Assembly: GCA_026393675.1 (NCBI GenBank)
Contig: JAPKZQ010000004.1
Location: 142,044-206,043, forward strand
DNA length: 64,000 bases
Direction of reading: 5' to 3'
Origin: Acidobacteriota bacterium
Lineage (GTDB): Bacteria; Acidobacteriota; Vicinamibacteria; Vicinamibacterales; JAKQTR01
Of this stretch, positions 24,882-33,566 are shown piece by piece. Below the pieces are notes generated by a model. The model was not told where the DNA came from. It saw nothing but the letters and a program-made list of their open reading frames with translations, and searched no databases. Position numbers and translations under genes: made by a program. Every line of letters starts with the position of its first letter. Positions within the stretch are counted from its first letter, which is position 1.

Positions 24882-25175
24882 TCATACAGGTCGGTGAAAC
24901 TCGGCTTGGTGGTATCGCCCAGGTACCCGCGGGTCGGCCTTCGCGGCCGGGGCATCCTTCTTCGCGTCCTTCCCGTCCTTGTTCGACTTCTCGTCGCTGG
25001 CGGGTTTCTTGACGTCCGAATCGGATGGAGTGGTTGCCACGACGTGGGTCGCCGACACCGTGAAGGTGCCCTGATGAACCTGCCGCGTCGCCTGGTCACT
25101 GGTCTGGGCCGAGAGACGGGCCTGCAGAACGAGCAGCGTGCACGCCCCGGTGATTATCAAGAAGACTGCCTGCAT
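24882..25175 (-). CDS. Small putative secreted protein, possibly frameshifted
   Basis: The 97-residue frame starts with a convincing signal-type segment (MQAVFLIITGACTLLVLQARLSAQ), followed by a Lys/Asp/Ala-rich linker. The end of this frame looks unnatural. The neighbouring frame, to 24839, continues with GYLGDTTKPSFTDLYDRVFGG, which is protein-like. One extra base near 24925-24935 would explain this as a frameshift or sequencing error. The function is unknown. The remainder of the 24837-25312 gap holds nothing else I can support. Confidence 0.4.
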   Translation of the reverse strand: MQAVFLIITGACTLLVLQARLSAQTSDQATRQVHQGTFTVSATHVVATTPSDSDVKKPASDEKSNKDGKDAKKDAPAAKADPRVPGRYHQAEFHRPV

Positions 25176-25312
25176 GAAACGCGCGTTGATGGTTCTGACC
25201 GTACAAATCTCCCCGCCGCGTCAGCAATGACGCCAGACACCCACATCAACCGGCAAATGGCGGCGATAAGTGAGGAGAGGGGAAACAGATGGTCCCGCGC
25301 GGAGGCGGCAAG

Positions 25313-26281
25313 TCACACGGCGAGACGACGTCCTGCTGACGGTCCATAGTTGATCCGGACCAGACCAGCTCTCCGCGCGGAGGCAAAGGCAGAGCACTCG
25401 ACGAATCCCTGCCTGGCATAGAGCGTCCTGGCCGGTGCGTTCCCTTCGTCGACCATCAGCGTGATCGAGGAGTACCCGGCCTGCCCAGCCGCGGCGAATG
25501 CCTGGCTGAGCAACGTGCGGCCGACACCCTGGCGCGCGTTCTGGGGCCCGACCACCACTTGCGCGATGTGCGCCGTGCCGGGAGAGAGCGCAGTGGTCAG
25601 CACCGCTCCCAGCAACCGGCCACTCGACGGGTCATCAGCGACAAACGAGGCCTCGGGCAGAAACCGGCCGCACGACTGCCGTTCGATGAGTTGCCTCAGG
25701 TACCGCACCCACTCGTCAAGACGACCATGCGGCGCAAAACACACGGCGCCAGGCGCACCGTCGTAGGCGCTGGCGAGCAAACGTACGGCTCCGAGCATGT
25801 CCGCGCTGCGGTACGGCCGCATACGCAGGCCAGCCGCCCCTGGACGTCGGTCGAAGGTATCTGCGCCCAGTGGAAGCGTGAGGTAGAGCGAGCGGCGCAC
25901 CGAGAATCTGCGCCGGCGCAGCGCGCTCAGCAATGATGCCGGCGCGGGGTAGACAAAGCAGCTGATGGATGATGCCAGGCTGGCTTCAGGCGATCCGAGT
26001 ACGCCGTCGAGCAATTCGCGCACGTCGATCGCGCGGTCGGCGGAGAGCGCGCCGATCTGGAGCTCTCCTTCGAACAGCACGTAGTAGGTCCACCCGCGGA
26101 CCTCGCCCGTCTGGTCGCGCAGAATCCAGCCCAGCACATCGCCCCGCTGCCGGCCAGCTTCGACAATCGCCCATGACGTGCATGTATCCCACGCGAGTTC
26201 ACGCTGCCATCGCCGCTGCTCGTCTTCGTACAGACCCGCGACCAGCGTGCTGTTTGCGTCGCGCCAGTCATCGAGCGTCAT
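25313..26281 (-). CDS. GNAT acetyltransferase with two GNAT-like halves
   Basis: The product is 322 residues from ATG 26281. The C-terminal half (about 150-310) is a GNAT domain with acetyl-CoA loop RQGVGRTLL and the beta-strand pair IAQVVVGP and ITLMVDEGNAPARTLYARQGF. The N-terminal half has a weaker GNAT-like outline. It follows csrA by 10 bp. Possible roles are modification of a flagellar protein, or the N-acetyl step (PseH-like) missing from the sugar operon. Neither is shown by the sequence. Confidence 0.72.
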   Translation of the reverse strand: MTLDDWRDANSTLVAGLYEDEQRRWQRELAWDTCTSWAIVEAGRQRGDVLGWILRDQTGEVRGWTYYVLFEGELQIGALSADRAIDVRELLDGVLGSPEASLASSISCFVYPAPASLLSALRRRRFSVRRSLYLTLPLGADTFDRRPGAAGLRMRPYRSADMLGAVRLLASAYDGAPGAVCFAPHGRLDEWVRYLRQLIERQSCGRFLPEASFVADDPSSGRLLGAVLTTALSPGTAHIAQVVVGPQNARQGVGRTLLSQAFAAAGQAGYSSITLMVDEGNAPARTLYARQGFVECSAFASARRAGLVRINYGPSAGRRLAV

Positions 26282-26291
26282 GCGGGGCGCC

Positions 26292-26537
26292 TTATCCCTC
26301 TGCCGTCGCCGCCCGCTGGCGGAGATGGCTCGCAAGCGCGCCTGCCGGCGCTTGGCTGTGCGAGGCCTCGAGGTTTTCTGCGCGAATCAGGTCGTAGATC
26401 TCCGCTCGATTGACCGGGACGTGTGGCGGCGCGGTGATGCCGATGCGGACGCCATCGCGGCCGATTCTCAGCACCCGGACTTCGATGCCCTCGCCGATGA
26501 TGATCGCTTCGTTGCGTTTGCGTGTGACGACGAGCAC
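26292..26537 (-). CDS. csrA: CsrA translational regulator
   Basis: The 81-residue product has the full CsrA core MLVVTRKRNEAIIIGEGIEVRVLRIGRDGVRIGITAP and the RNA-contact end VNRAEIYDLIRAEN. A 25-residue tail follows. It binds GGA motifs in mRNA leaders. It lies 4 bp after fliW, which is the arrangement of the FliW-CsrA-flagellin partner switch. Confidence 0.96.
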   Translation of the reverse strand: MLVVTRKRNEAIIIGEGIEVRVLRIGRDGVRIGITAPPHVPVNRAEIYDLIRAENLEASHSQAPAGALASHLRQRAATAEG

Positions 26538-26541
26538 GGCG

Positions 26542-27021
26542 TTAGTCGCTCACCAGCGGATACCGCATCGGGTACAGGCTGTCGTGCGGCATCACCTGGT
26601 AACCGACCATCCGCGTCGGATTGATGACGATCGGCGCCCGCAGATTCGCGGTGGCCTCTCCGTTCTCCTTGAGCGACACCAGCACGAGCCACAGCAACGG
26701 CGCGTCGTTGGTCACCTGGAATCGTTCGCGGTCGGCGGGACTGAGCTTGCAGCGGTACTCGGGAAACACGAGACGCGGGTTGATCACGAGAAATGATGCA
26801 GGCGGGCCGTCAACCGCATGCAGACACTGGAACGGCGCGATCGACGGCGATGCCATCAGCACGAAGTGCCGACACTGCTCGAAGGCAGGGAGGCCAACCG
26901 GGAACGCCACGAGGCTGCGCCGATCGGTATCGAAGACGCCGAAGCGGGTATCGACCCGCATCACCGCCTCGTCGTCACATGGAGGGTCCAACACCTGCGT
27001 GTTCATGGCGGAAGTGCTCAT
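26542..27021 (-). CDS. fliW: FliW flagellar assembly factor, CsrA antagonist
   Basis: The product is 159 residues, with the family motifs FGVFDTDRRSLVAFPVGLPAFE, FLVINPRLVFPEYRCKL and NLRAPIVINPTRMVGYQV. FliW binds flagellin and, when free, blocks CsrA allosterically. The start at 27021 overlaps the flgL stop (ATGA). An alternative ATG is 27006. The longer frame is a shadow of flgL. Confidence 0.93.
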   Translation of the reverse strand: MSTSAMNTQVLDPPCDDEAVMRVDTRFGVFDTDRRSLVAFPVGLPAFEQCRHFVLMASPSIAPFQCLHAVDGPPASFLVINPRLVFPEYRCKLSPADRERFQVTNDAPLLWLVLVSLKENGEATANLRAPIVINPTRMVGYQVMPHDSLYPMRYPLVSD

Positions 27022-27911
27022 TTGAGATAGTCCAGCAATGTCGGCTGCGTTGCGCTGGCGGTGGCCTTCAAAGCTGCCTGGTACGCGACACTCGCGCGGT
27101 TCATCTCGGTGGCAGCTGTCGCGAGATCCGCGTCTTCGAGCGTCGACAATCGCGTCTGCGCACTCAAGTGGCGCACGATGAGTTGCTGCTGGCATAAGGT
27201 GACCTGGTCCATCTCGTTGCCCACTCTCGTCTGCGCCGCCGTCAAGCGCGAGAACGCAGAATCCAGTGCGGTGGCTCCGTTCTGCATCGCCGTGTCATCG
27301 CCCGCCCGAACGGCCGTGGCCAGATCAGTGAGGACCTGAATCAGGTCTTTGCTGTCGGCTCCCTTGAGAATCTGGTCGCTCGAAAACCCGACCTGCACGG
27401 CGGTCTGTCGATCGATGTCCACGTTCACGGTGCCGCTGCCGCCCTGATAGGCGGAGACGGTGCCGTTGGTCTCGGTATAGGGGGCGACCGTCGGGTTATT
27501 GCCGGAAAACAAGTACGCGCCCTGGAACCTGGTGTTCATCAGCGACACGATCGAGGCGCGGATGCTCTCGAGTTGGCTGGCCGCAGCCTCGCGCTGCACC
27601 GACGTGGCGGTGGACGTACGGGCAGAGAGCACTGCCGACTGCGCCGATGTCGCCTGGTTGATCAATGTGGATAAGGCGCTATCCACGACCGACAGGCGCG
27701 ACGACACCGAATCGGCCGTCGCCTGGTACTGGTCGGTGGCGGCCATCTGCGAGTGTTCCGAGACGGCGGCCTGCGCCGCCGTCGGATCGTCGCTCGCCGC
27801 GTTGAGCCGGCGTCCGGTCGCCACTTGAAGTTGGGCGGTCGCCATCTGGGACGACGCGACAGAGATCGCCTGCAACAGGTCCGCCAGATTGGTGTTGAAG
27901 GTCACGCGCAT
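27018..27911 (-). CDS. flgL: FlgL hook-filament junction protein
   Basis: The 297-residue flagellin-like protein has the N-terminal coiled coil (ISVASSQMATAQLQVATGRRLNAASDDPTAAQAA) and a C-terminal D0 helix (LSTLEDADLATAATEMNRASVAYQAALKATA). The NPTVAPYTE loop of the middle domain is present. It forms the second junction ring between FlgK and filament. It lies 30 bp after flgK. Confidence 0.95.
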   Translation of the reverse strand: MRVTFNTNLADLLQAISVASSQMATAQLQVATGRRLNAASDDPTAAQAAVSEHSQMAATDQYQATADSVSSRLSVVDSALSTLINQATSAQSAVLSARTSTATSVQREAAASQLESIRASIVSLMNTRFQGAYLFSGNNPTVAPYTETNGTVSAYQGGSGTVNVDIDRQTAVQVGFSSDQILKGADSKDLIQVLTDLATAVRAGDDTAMQNGATALDSAFSRLTAAQTRVGNEMDQVTLCQQQLIVRHLSAQTRLSTLEDADLATAATEMNRASVAYQAALKATASATQPTLLDYLK

Positions 27912-27941
27912 ATCGTCCTCGTCGGATGGGCCAGTGCGCTA

Positions 27942-29318
27942 TTAGCTCACCATCGTGAACAACGTCGCAATGGTGTCGTTGATGGCCCTGAAGAACTGGG
28001 CGTTGGCTTCGTACGCCCGCTGGTACTTGAGCATCATCATCGATTCTTCGTCGAGCGAGACACCCGACGCCGCGTCGGCAAGCGACTGCACCTGCGTGAC
28101 GATCGCCTGGCGGCTGGCTTGGTCTTCGCGGGCCGTCTGGGTATCGCTCCCGACCCGGTAGGTCAGCTGTCCCCACGCGTCGCTGAAGGTCGAGCGCCCG
28201 CCGTCCATCACCGTGGCATCGCGAAGGTTCGCGATGTCGCGGGCCGCCTGGTTGTCGCCAGGCGCCTGCACACCCGCCGCAGCAACCAGGCTCGAATCGG
28301 CGACAATCGCAGGATTGACCGCAATCGACGCGGCCGCTCCAGCGGCCGGATCGGTGGTGAAGAAGGCCGTACCGGCGTTCCCGTTGCCATCAAACCCGGC
28401 CGAATGGATAGCGTTGACCGAGGCGGCAAACTGGGACGCCAATGTGTTGAGACGATTCTGATAGTCGGGAATGAACTGATCCCGGACCTGGAGATTCCCT
28501 GCCAGTTCGCCGCCGGTCACCTCCGAGGTGATTGACTGGCCGCCGCTGACCACATCGACGAAACTCAAGGGCGGCTGCTGCGTCGCCTCGAGACTGACGC
28601 TCTCGGCACCGACGACCAGCGGGCGCCCGTTGCCCACCGTCAAGTCGATCCCGCCATCAGCGCGTGCGATCGCATTGACATCCACCAACTGAGTCAGGCG
28701 ATCGAGCGCGACCTTCTCCTGGTCTTGAAGCGTCAGCGATTGGGTGTTGTCTGCCGGCACCTGACCCAACTGGCCATTCAACGTCGCAATCTTCGCGGTC
28801 AGGATGTTGATCTCATCGACGTTGCCGCGCACCTTCGTATCCGCGTCGCGCTGCGCCGTCGACAACCGGTCGGCCATGTCCCGAAACGCCGCCGCCAGGT
28901 TCTGCCCGGCGATTACGAAGCCCTGCCGGGCCGTCGACGCGGTGGGATCCGCCGAGAGACGCGAGGCTGAATCGAAGAAGGCGCTCAACTGCGCATCGAT
29001 CGACTGGCCGGGAAGGCCAATCGCGGTCTGGACGACACTGAGGGAGTCGGCAATCGCTCCTTCGCGCGCTTCGCTTGGTTTCTCCATCTGGAGGCGGCGT
29101 TCGAGCAACCGATCGCGCGTGCTACGTACGCCGGCGATCAGGACGCCCGCCCCCGCTGTCATGGGATCCGGCGCTGCGTTCGCCGTCAGGACCACCTGGC
29201 GTTTCGCATACCCGGGCGTGTTGACGTTGGCGATGTTCTGCCCCGTCACGTCGAGTCCGTAACTCTGGGCATCGAGCGCTCGCGAGGTGGCGCCGAGTGT
29301 TCCAAACAGTCCAGACAC
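27942..29318 (-). CDS. flgK: FlgK hook-filament junction protein
   Basis: The product is 458 residues from GTG 29318, with GAAGGG upstream and an overlap with the flgN stop (TAGTG). The N-terminal rod/hook motif is LGATSRALDAQSYGLDVTGQNIANVNTPGYAKR, and the C-terminal helix is MMMLKYQRAYEANAQFFRAINDTIATLFTMV. It forms the first junction ring. The upstream extension of the frame is a shadow of the preceding gene. Confidence 0.95.
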   Translation of the reverse strand: MSGLFGTLGATSRALDAQSYGLDVTGQNIANVNTPGYAKRQVVLTANAAPDPMTAGAGVLIAGVRSTRDRLLERRLQMEKPSEAREGAIADSLSVVQTAIGLPGQSIDAQLSAFFDSASRLSADPTASTARQGFVIAGQNLAAAFRDMADRLSTAQRDADTKVRGNVDEINILTAKIATLNGQLGQVPADNTQSLTLQDQEKVALDRLTQLVDVNAIARADGGIDLTVGNGRPLVVGAESVSLEATQQPPLSFVDVVSGGQSITSEVTGGELAGNLQVRDQFIPDYQNRLNTLASQFAASVNAIHSAGFDGNGNAGTAFFTTDPAAGAAASIAVNPAIVADSSLVAAAGVQAPGDNQAARDIANLRDATVMDGGRSTFSDAWGQLTYRVGSDTQTAREDQASRQAIVTQVQSLADAASGVSLDEESMMMLKYQRAYEANAQFFRAINDTIATLFTMVS

Positions 29319-29686
29319 TAGCCCTTCGCCTCCAATGCGTGCACGCCCGCGGCGGCACGGGATTCCCCGCGCCGGCCGTAGGTCTGGCCGACCCCCTGGG
29401 ACGCCAGAGAAAGACGCGTCAGATCGGCTAGCGTCGCCCCGAGACGGGAGCACCTGACCAGCGCGGCCCTGGCCGCAAGCAGTTCGCGAGCGGTCGCGGC
29501 ACGTGCCGCCGGGTCTACCTCGGTCCGCTGGCTGGAGGCCGCCAGCGTCGACGCCATCTCGCCTTCGCAGGCGAGCAAGGTGTCAAGGTTGACGTTGGTC
29601 AGCGCATCGGCCAGCCGTTCGAGGGTCGCCCGGAGGCCAAGCGCGACGGGATGGGGTCCCGTGTCGCGTTCCGCAGTGGTCTGCAT
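29318..29686 (-). CDS. flgN: FlgN-like chaperone
   Basis: This 122-residue all-helical protein immediately precedes flgK, as flgN usually does. It contains the helix LRATLERLADALTNVNLDTLLACEGEMASTL and the helix ELLAARAALVRCSRLGATLADLTRLS. FlgN chaperones FlgK and FlgL to the export gate. The family is divergent, so the call rests on helical content, length and position. Confidence 0.72.
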   Translation of the reverse strand: MQTTAERDTGPHPVALGLRATLERLADALTNVNLDTLLACEGEMASTLAASSQRTEVDPAARAATARELLAARAALVRCSRLGATLADLTRLSLASQGVGQTYGRRGESRAAAGVHALEAKG

Positions 29687-29813
29687 GGCTGTTCAGACCG
29701 GGGTCGCCGGTCCCTTTCTCGGGCGAGAGGGCGGACAGCCACGCGGCACGAACCAACCCCGAGGGAGGGGTCGGCACATGCCGGCTGCACGCGCCCCAAT
29801 CTGGCGGGAGGCG

Positions 29814-30110
29814 TCAGGATTCGAGCAGGTGATCGATCAGCCGATCGGCCAACCGCTCAGCGTCGTTCCCAATCTCGCCCGCCGACAACTTCGCCCGCAT
29901 CTGTTCGACCAGGTCCTGCCGGATATTCGGAGCGGCTTCCGCTGCAAGGCGTGCAGCATCGGCCAGCGCCGCGTCTTCGGAGACCTGAACCCGGTCGGTT
30001 ACCTGGGCTGCGGGCCCTTGCTGGGCGTCTTTTGCCCGGCCGGTGCCCACGCGCCCCGTTTGCGGGGTGGCGACGGATTCAAGATTTGGGCTAGTGCCCT
30101 CGATTTTCAT
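29814..30110 (-). CDS. flgM: FlgM anti-sigma28 factor
   Basis: The 98-residue protein has a disordered N-terminal half and a C-terminal sigma28-binding segment: RVQVSEDAALADAARLAAEAAPNIRQDLVEQMRAKLSAGEI, ending AERLADRLIDHLLES. It inhibits FliA until it is exported through the finished hook. It overlaps the flgJ stop by 20 bp. A 127-bp gap to flgN follows, without a clear promoter. Confidence 0.92.
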   Translation of the reverse strand: MKIEGTSPNLESVATPQTGRVGTGRAKDAQQGPAAQVTDRVQVSEDAALADAARLAAEAAPNIRQDLVEQMRAKLSAGEIGNDAERLADRLIDHLLES

Positions 30111-30984
30111 CGTCGGCTCCTGTTGTGGAGGGCGGGCTTACACGTCCTCCGACAGGGAAATCGGCATCGCTGCCCAATAACTTTAATCCGTCGAACCCCG
30201 ACCCGCCCAGCGCCATGACCCCCGTTGGGTCAACGCGCTGTCCATCCCGAATCACTTCGAAGTGCAGGTGCGGCCCCGTGGCCCGCCCGCTTTGACCAAC
30301 CCGGCCGATTTCCTGACCCTGCCCGACCCGATCGCCGACCGCCACGTTGACGGCCGACAGGTGCGCGTATCGTGTCTGGAGCCCTGTTTCATGCTCGATC
30401 ACAACCTGTGTCCCGTAGGCTCCCTGCTCTCCCGCTGCCACAACACGCCCCCCGGCTGCCGCTGGAACGGCCGTCCCGTAGGCCGCCCCAAGGTCGATTC
30501 CCCCGTGATACTTCTGGGCGCCCGTGAACGGGTCGGCCCGCCACCCGTACGGTGACGTCATCGCCACACCCTTCCCGATCAACGGCGCGACCGGCTCGTG
30601 AGTATGCAAGTACGGAGCCGTAGCCGGTGTCGGTTCGACCGGCGCCGAAGTCCCGATTTCAGCCACGCCTGGCGTGACCGGAACTACCGCCCGCTGGTCC
30701 AGCGCCCTGAGCAGGGAGTCGGCAATCCCGATCCCCCCCGCACGGCTCAACTGCCGCGCCAGTTCCGTGTTGACGGTGTCGGTCATGGTGTCGGCCGACA
30801 GCCCCTTCTCGCCATCCTCTTCGTCGAGCATGGTCTGCCGCATCTGTCGCAACATCTGCAGCATCATGATCGACTCGAACTCCTGGGCCAGCTCAGTCAC
30901 CTTCTGGCGCTCGATCGCCGCGCGCTCCGGGTTGACCGGATTCGTGCCTGGCGGAAGCGATGAGATGTTGAGTGGGAGGTCCAT
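30091..30984 (-). CDS. flgJ: FlgJ rod-cap domain fused to M23 peptidase
   Basis: The product is 297 residues. Residues 20-95 are the FlgJ N-terminal rod-cap domain (ELAQEFESIMMLQMLRQMRQTML, TVNTELARQLSRAGGIGIADSLLRAL). Residues 140-260 are an M23/LytM peptidase with all metal and catalytic residues: His160 and Asp164 (HGGID), His208 (YAHLS), and His239 and His241 (HLH). Enteric FlgJ instead carries a glucosaminidase. It would cap the growing rod and open peptidoglycan by cutting peptide cross-links. No signal peptide is seen, as expected for flagellar type III export. Confidence 0.93.
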   Translation of the reverse strand: MDLPLNISSLPPGTNPVNPERAAIERQKVTELAQEFESIMMLQMLRQMRQTMLDEEDGEKGLSADTMTDTVNTELARQLSRAGGIGIADSLLRALDQRAVVPVTPGVAEIGTSAPVEPTPATAPYLHTHEPVAPLIGKGVAMTSPYGWRADPFTGAQKYHGGIDLGAAYGTAVPAAAGGRVVAAGEQGAYGTQVVIEHETGLQTRYAHLSAVNVAVGDRVGQGQEIGRVGQSGRATGPHLHFEVIRDGQRVDPTGVMALGGSGFDGLKLLGSDADFPVGGRVSPPSTTGADDENRGH

Positions 30985-31004
30985 CGGTCGTGTCGGTCTT
31001 TCCG

Positions 31005-32120
31005 TTAGATGATGATCAGTTCGGCTCTAAGCGCGCCTGCCGCCTTCAGCGCCTGCATGATGGCGATAATGTCGCGTGGTGTGGCACCGAGCGCGTTCAG
31101 CGCGCGCACCACATCGTGCAGCGTAGCGCCTTCCTCGAGCGCCACGAGCTGTCCCGTGCCTTCCTTGACGTCGACCGACGTCTGCGGCACAACCGTCGTC
31201 TCGCCCTTCTGTGACATCGGCGGCGGCTGCGACACTTCGTTGTGCGTGCTGATCTTCACCGACAGGTTGCCATGCGCCACGGCGGCCGGCCCGAGCGTGA
31301 CGTGCGCCCCAACGACGACGGTACCAGTCCGCTCGTTGACGACCACCCGGGCGACTTCGTCAACGGTGACGGCAATCGGTTCGAGCCGCGCCATGAAGTC
31401 AGAGACCGACGCAAGGCTTGCCGCCGGCACCTTGACGGTGACGTTGGCCGAGTCGACCGCACGGGCGACTGATCCGCCCAGTTCCTTGTTGATGGCTTCG
31501 GCAACCCGGGACGCGCTCACAAAGTCGGGGTCGCGCAAGGCGAGCGTGATCTCGCCGCTGGCCGGCAACTGCGCGCGAGACACGGTCTGAACCAGACCGC
31601 CACCAGGCACCCGTCCGGCCGTCAGATGATTCACCTGAACACTGTTGCCGCCCGAGCCGCCTCCGAAGCCGCCAAGCGTGAGCTGTCCCTGCGCGAGTGC
31701 GTAGGTCGTGCCGTCGGGGCCGCGAAGACCGGTCGGCAGCAGCGTCCCGCCCTGCAGGCTTCGCGCATCACCCACTGACGACACCGTCACATCGAGCCTG
31801 TTCCCGTTGCGGACGAATGCCGGCAGTTCGGCCGTGACGATGACCGCGGCGATGTTCTCGATCTTGATCTGACTGCCGGGCACCGACACGCCAAACCGTT
31901 CGAGCATGTTGGCCAGCGTCTGCGCCGAGAACAGTGTCTGCCGTCGATCGCCGGTCTTGTTGAGACCGACGACGAGCCCGTACCCGACAAGCGGCGTGGC
32001 CTGCACGCCCTGGAGCGTCGCCACGTCCTTCAGGCGCACCGGGCCGGCCGATACCGCCAGCGCCGCAGAAAGCGTCAGCAGAGTCCCCAGCAGTAGTGCG
32101 ATCACAATCTGTCGAGCCAT
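31005..32120 (-). CDS. flgI: FlgI flagellar P-ring protein
   Basis: This 371-residue periplasmic protein has a Sec signal peptide (about 1-25, MARQIVIALLLGTLLTLSAALAVSAG). The P-ring motifs LKDVATLQGVQATPLVGYGLVVGLNKTGD, NVAAVIVTAELP-like segment and VVVNERTGTVVVG follow, then the C-terminal TLHDVVRALNALGATPRDIIAIMQALKAAGAL. It forms the bushing in the peptidoglycan layer. The longer upstream frame is a shadow of flgH. Confidence 0.95.
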   Translation of the reverse strand: MARQIVIALLLGTLLTLSAALAVSAGPVRLKDVATLQGVQATPLVGYGLVVGLNKTGDRRQTLFSAQTLANMLERFGVSVPGSQIKIENIAAVIVTAELPAFVRNGNRLDVTVSSVGDARSLQGGTLLPTGLRGPDGTTYALAQGQLTLGGFGGGSGGNSVQVNHLTAGRVPGGGLVQTVSRAQLPASGEITLALRDPDFVSASRVAEAINKELGGSVARAVDSANVTVKVPAASLASVSDFMARLEPIAVTVDEVARVVVNERTGTVVVGAHVTLGPAAVAHGNLSVKISTHNEVSQPPPMSQKGETTVVPQTSVDVKEGTGQLVALEEGATLHDVVRALNALGATPRDIIAIMQALKAAGALRAELIII

Positions 32121-32143
32121 ATCAGTCCCGCACGTGTTGATCG

Positions 32144-32845
32144 TCAGAAGACTTTGTTGAGCAGCCGGACCAGCCAGCCCGGTTTCAGGCTGTCTTTGAT
32201 CAGGCCGTTCCCGAAGTAGCGAATCCGCAGTTGTCCGACGCGGGCCGACGACACCGAATTGTCGGGCGCCAGGTCGACCCGCCGCACGACGCCGGTCAGC
32301 ACGATGACTTGGCGATCGCCGTTGATGTCGATTTCGCGTGCCCCTTCGAGCACCAGGTCGCCGTTGGGCAGCACTTCGACGACGCGCGCGGTCATGATGG
32401 CCGTCAGCGCGCCGGTGCGCGAGGTCGTGCCGCTGCCCTTGAAGTCGGAGCTCGACGAGGGTGACGCCAGGTTGGTTGGATCGATGAAGCTCGGCAGTTT
32501 CGTCTCGAGTCCGAAGAACTTCCCGAGCGAGGCCGAGTTGGAGCCCTTCTTGGCCAGGTTCGTATCGGCCGACCCCGACGCCGTGATGTTCTCCACGACC
32601 TGGATCGTCACCAGGTCGTTGACGTCGCGCGCGCGGAAGTCGGAGCCCAGATTGGCCATCCACCTGAACGACGTCTTCTCGTCAGAGGACATCTGGCGAG
32701 CCGCCTGGAGATAGCGCGGAAAGAGGACGTCATACGCGGCCTCCTTCCCAGTGGCCTGCGGTTGCTGCGCGCCGGCCATGCCGCCGGCGAGCGCGATGAA
32801 CAGGCCACAGATGGGAACCCAATCGTGTCGTCGGTTAGATCTCAT
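32144..32845 (-). CDS. flgH: FlgH flagellar L-ring protein without lipobox
   Basis: The 233-residue L-ring protein has SFRWMANLGSDFRARDVNDLVTIQVVENITASGSADTNL, LTAIMTARVVEVLPNGDLVLEGAREIDINGDRQVIVLTGVVR and a C-terminal LRIRYFGNGLIKD. FlgH is normally a lipoprotein. Here the N-terminus (MRSNRRHDWVPICGLFIALAGGMAGAQQ) ends in an AGA-type signal peptidase I site and has no Cys at the cleavage point. The one N-terminal Cys lies inside the hydrophobic core. It overlaps flgA by 11 bp. Confidence 0.94.
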   Translation of the reverse strand: MRSNRRHDWVPICGLFIALAGGMAGAQQPQATGKEAAYDVLFPRYLQAARQMSSDEKTSFRWMANLGSDFRARDVNDLVTIQVVENITASGSADTNLAKKGSNSASLGKFFGLETKLPSFIDPTNLASPSSSSDFKGSGTTSRTGALTAIMTARVVEVLPNGDLVLEGAREIDINGDRQVIVLTGVVRRVDLAPDNSVSSARVGQLRIRYFGNGLIKDSLKPGWLVRLLNKVF

Positions 32846-33566
32846 GAACGATGACCACCTCTCCGGCGCCGGTAATCGTGCCGGTCAGTGACTTTCGGCT
32901 GTCCGGGTTGATGAGCTTGATGCGATCGTTGCGCTGTCCGCTCTGTTGGGCGATGGCGCGGCCGCTCACTTCGACGCGGCCGACAATCGCGCGTGTGCGG
33001 ACCATCTCGCCGCTGCGCACCAGCGGCTGGACCCTCAGCATCGTGGCCGTGACGACTTCGCCCTGCTGAAGATCGCGGGCCGCATGGGTGCCAACCGCAT
33101 CTGCCAGGATGGGCAGCGGCCCGAGCAGCACGGCGCCGAGGTCGTCATCTATTTCCACCAGGTCCTCTGCCAGAAGTTCGCTGCCCCGCGTGATCACACG
33201 CCCGACCTCGAGATGCGGCGCCGCCGCGTGAACCTCGGCGAGGGCGTAGCCGACAGAAGCCACCAGGTCGCCCCCTCTTTGCGCCGCCGCCGACCGCAGC
33301 GTGAATCGGATGAGGCGGCCGAGGCGGGATCCAGGTTCGGGAATCGCGACGAGGTCAGCGGCCGGGCCGCGCACGATCTTCACCTTGTCGAGCCTGACCT
33401 CCGCATCGGTTCCCAGCCGTGCCTGCACCGCCTTGATGATGGCGTGGCGCACCGCGGGATCGTCGGCCGCCGCGCTCTGCGCGACGACTGGCCGTGCCGA
33501 CATCAGGAGCGCCACAGCCATGGCGACGCTACCGAGCCATGGCATTGGTTTGCTGGAGCATCTCAT
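32835..33566 (-). CDS. flgA: FlgA P-ring assembly chaperone
   Basis: The 243-residue periplasmic protein has a signal peptide (about 1-29, ending PVVAQ). The SAF-type domain is represented by VGRVITRGSELLAEDLVEID and ARDLQQGEVVTATMLRVQPLVRSGEMV, and the FlgA end by DRIKLINPDSRKSLTGTITGAGEVVI. It helps FlgI polymerise. It overlaps the flgG end by 38 bp; ATG 33545 is an alternative start. Confidence 0.92.
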   Translation of the reverse strand: MRCSSKPMPWLGSVAMAVALLMSARPVVAQSAAADDPAVRHAIIKAVQARLGTDAEVRLDKVKIVRGPAADLVAIPEPGSRLGRLIRFTLRSAAAQRGGDLVASVGYALAEVHAAAPHLEVGRVITRGSELLAEDLVEIDDDLGAVLLGPLPILADAVGTHAARDLQQGEVVTATMLRVQPLVRSGEMVRTRAIVGRVEVSGRAIAQQSGQRNDRIKLINPDSRKSLTGTITGAGEVVIVHEI

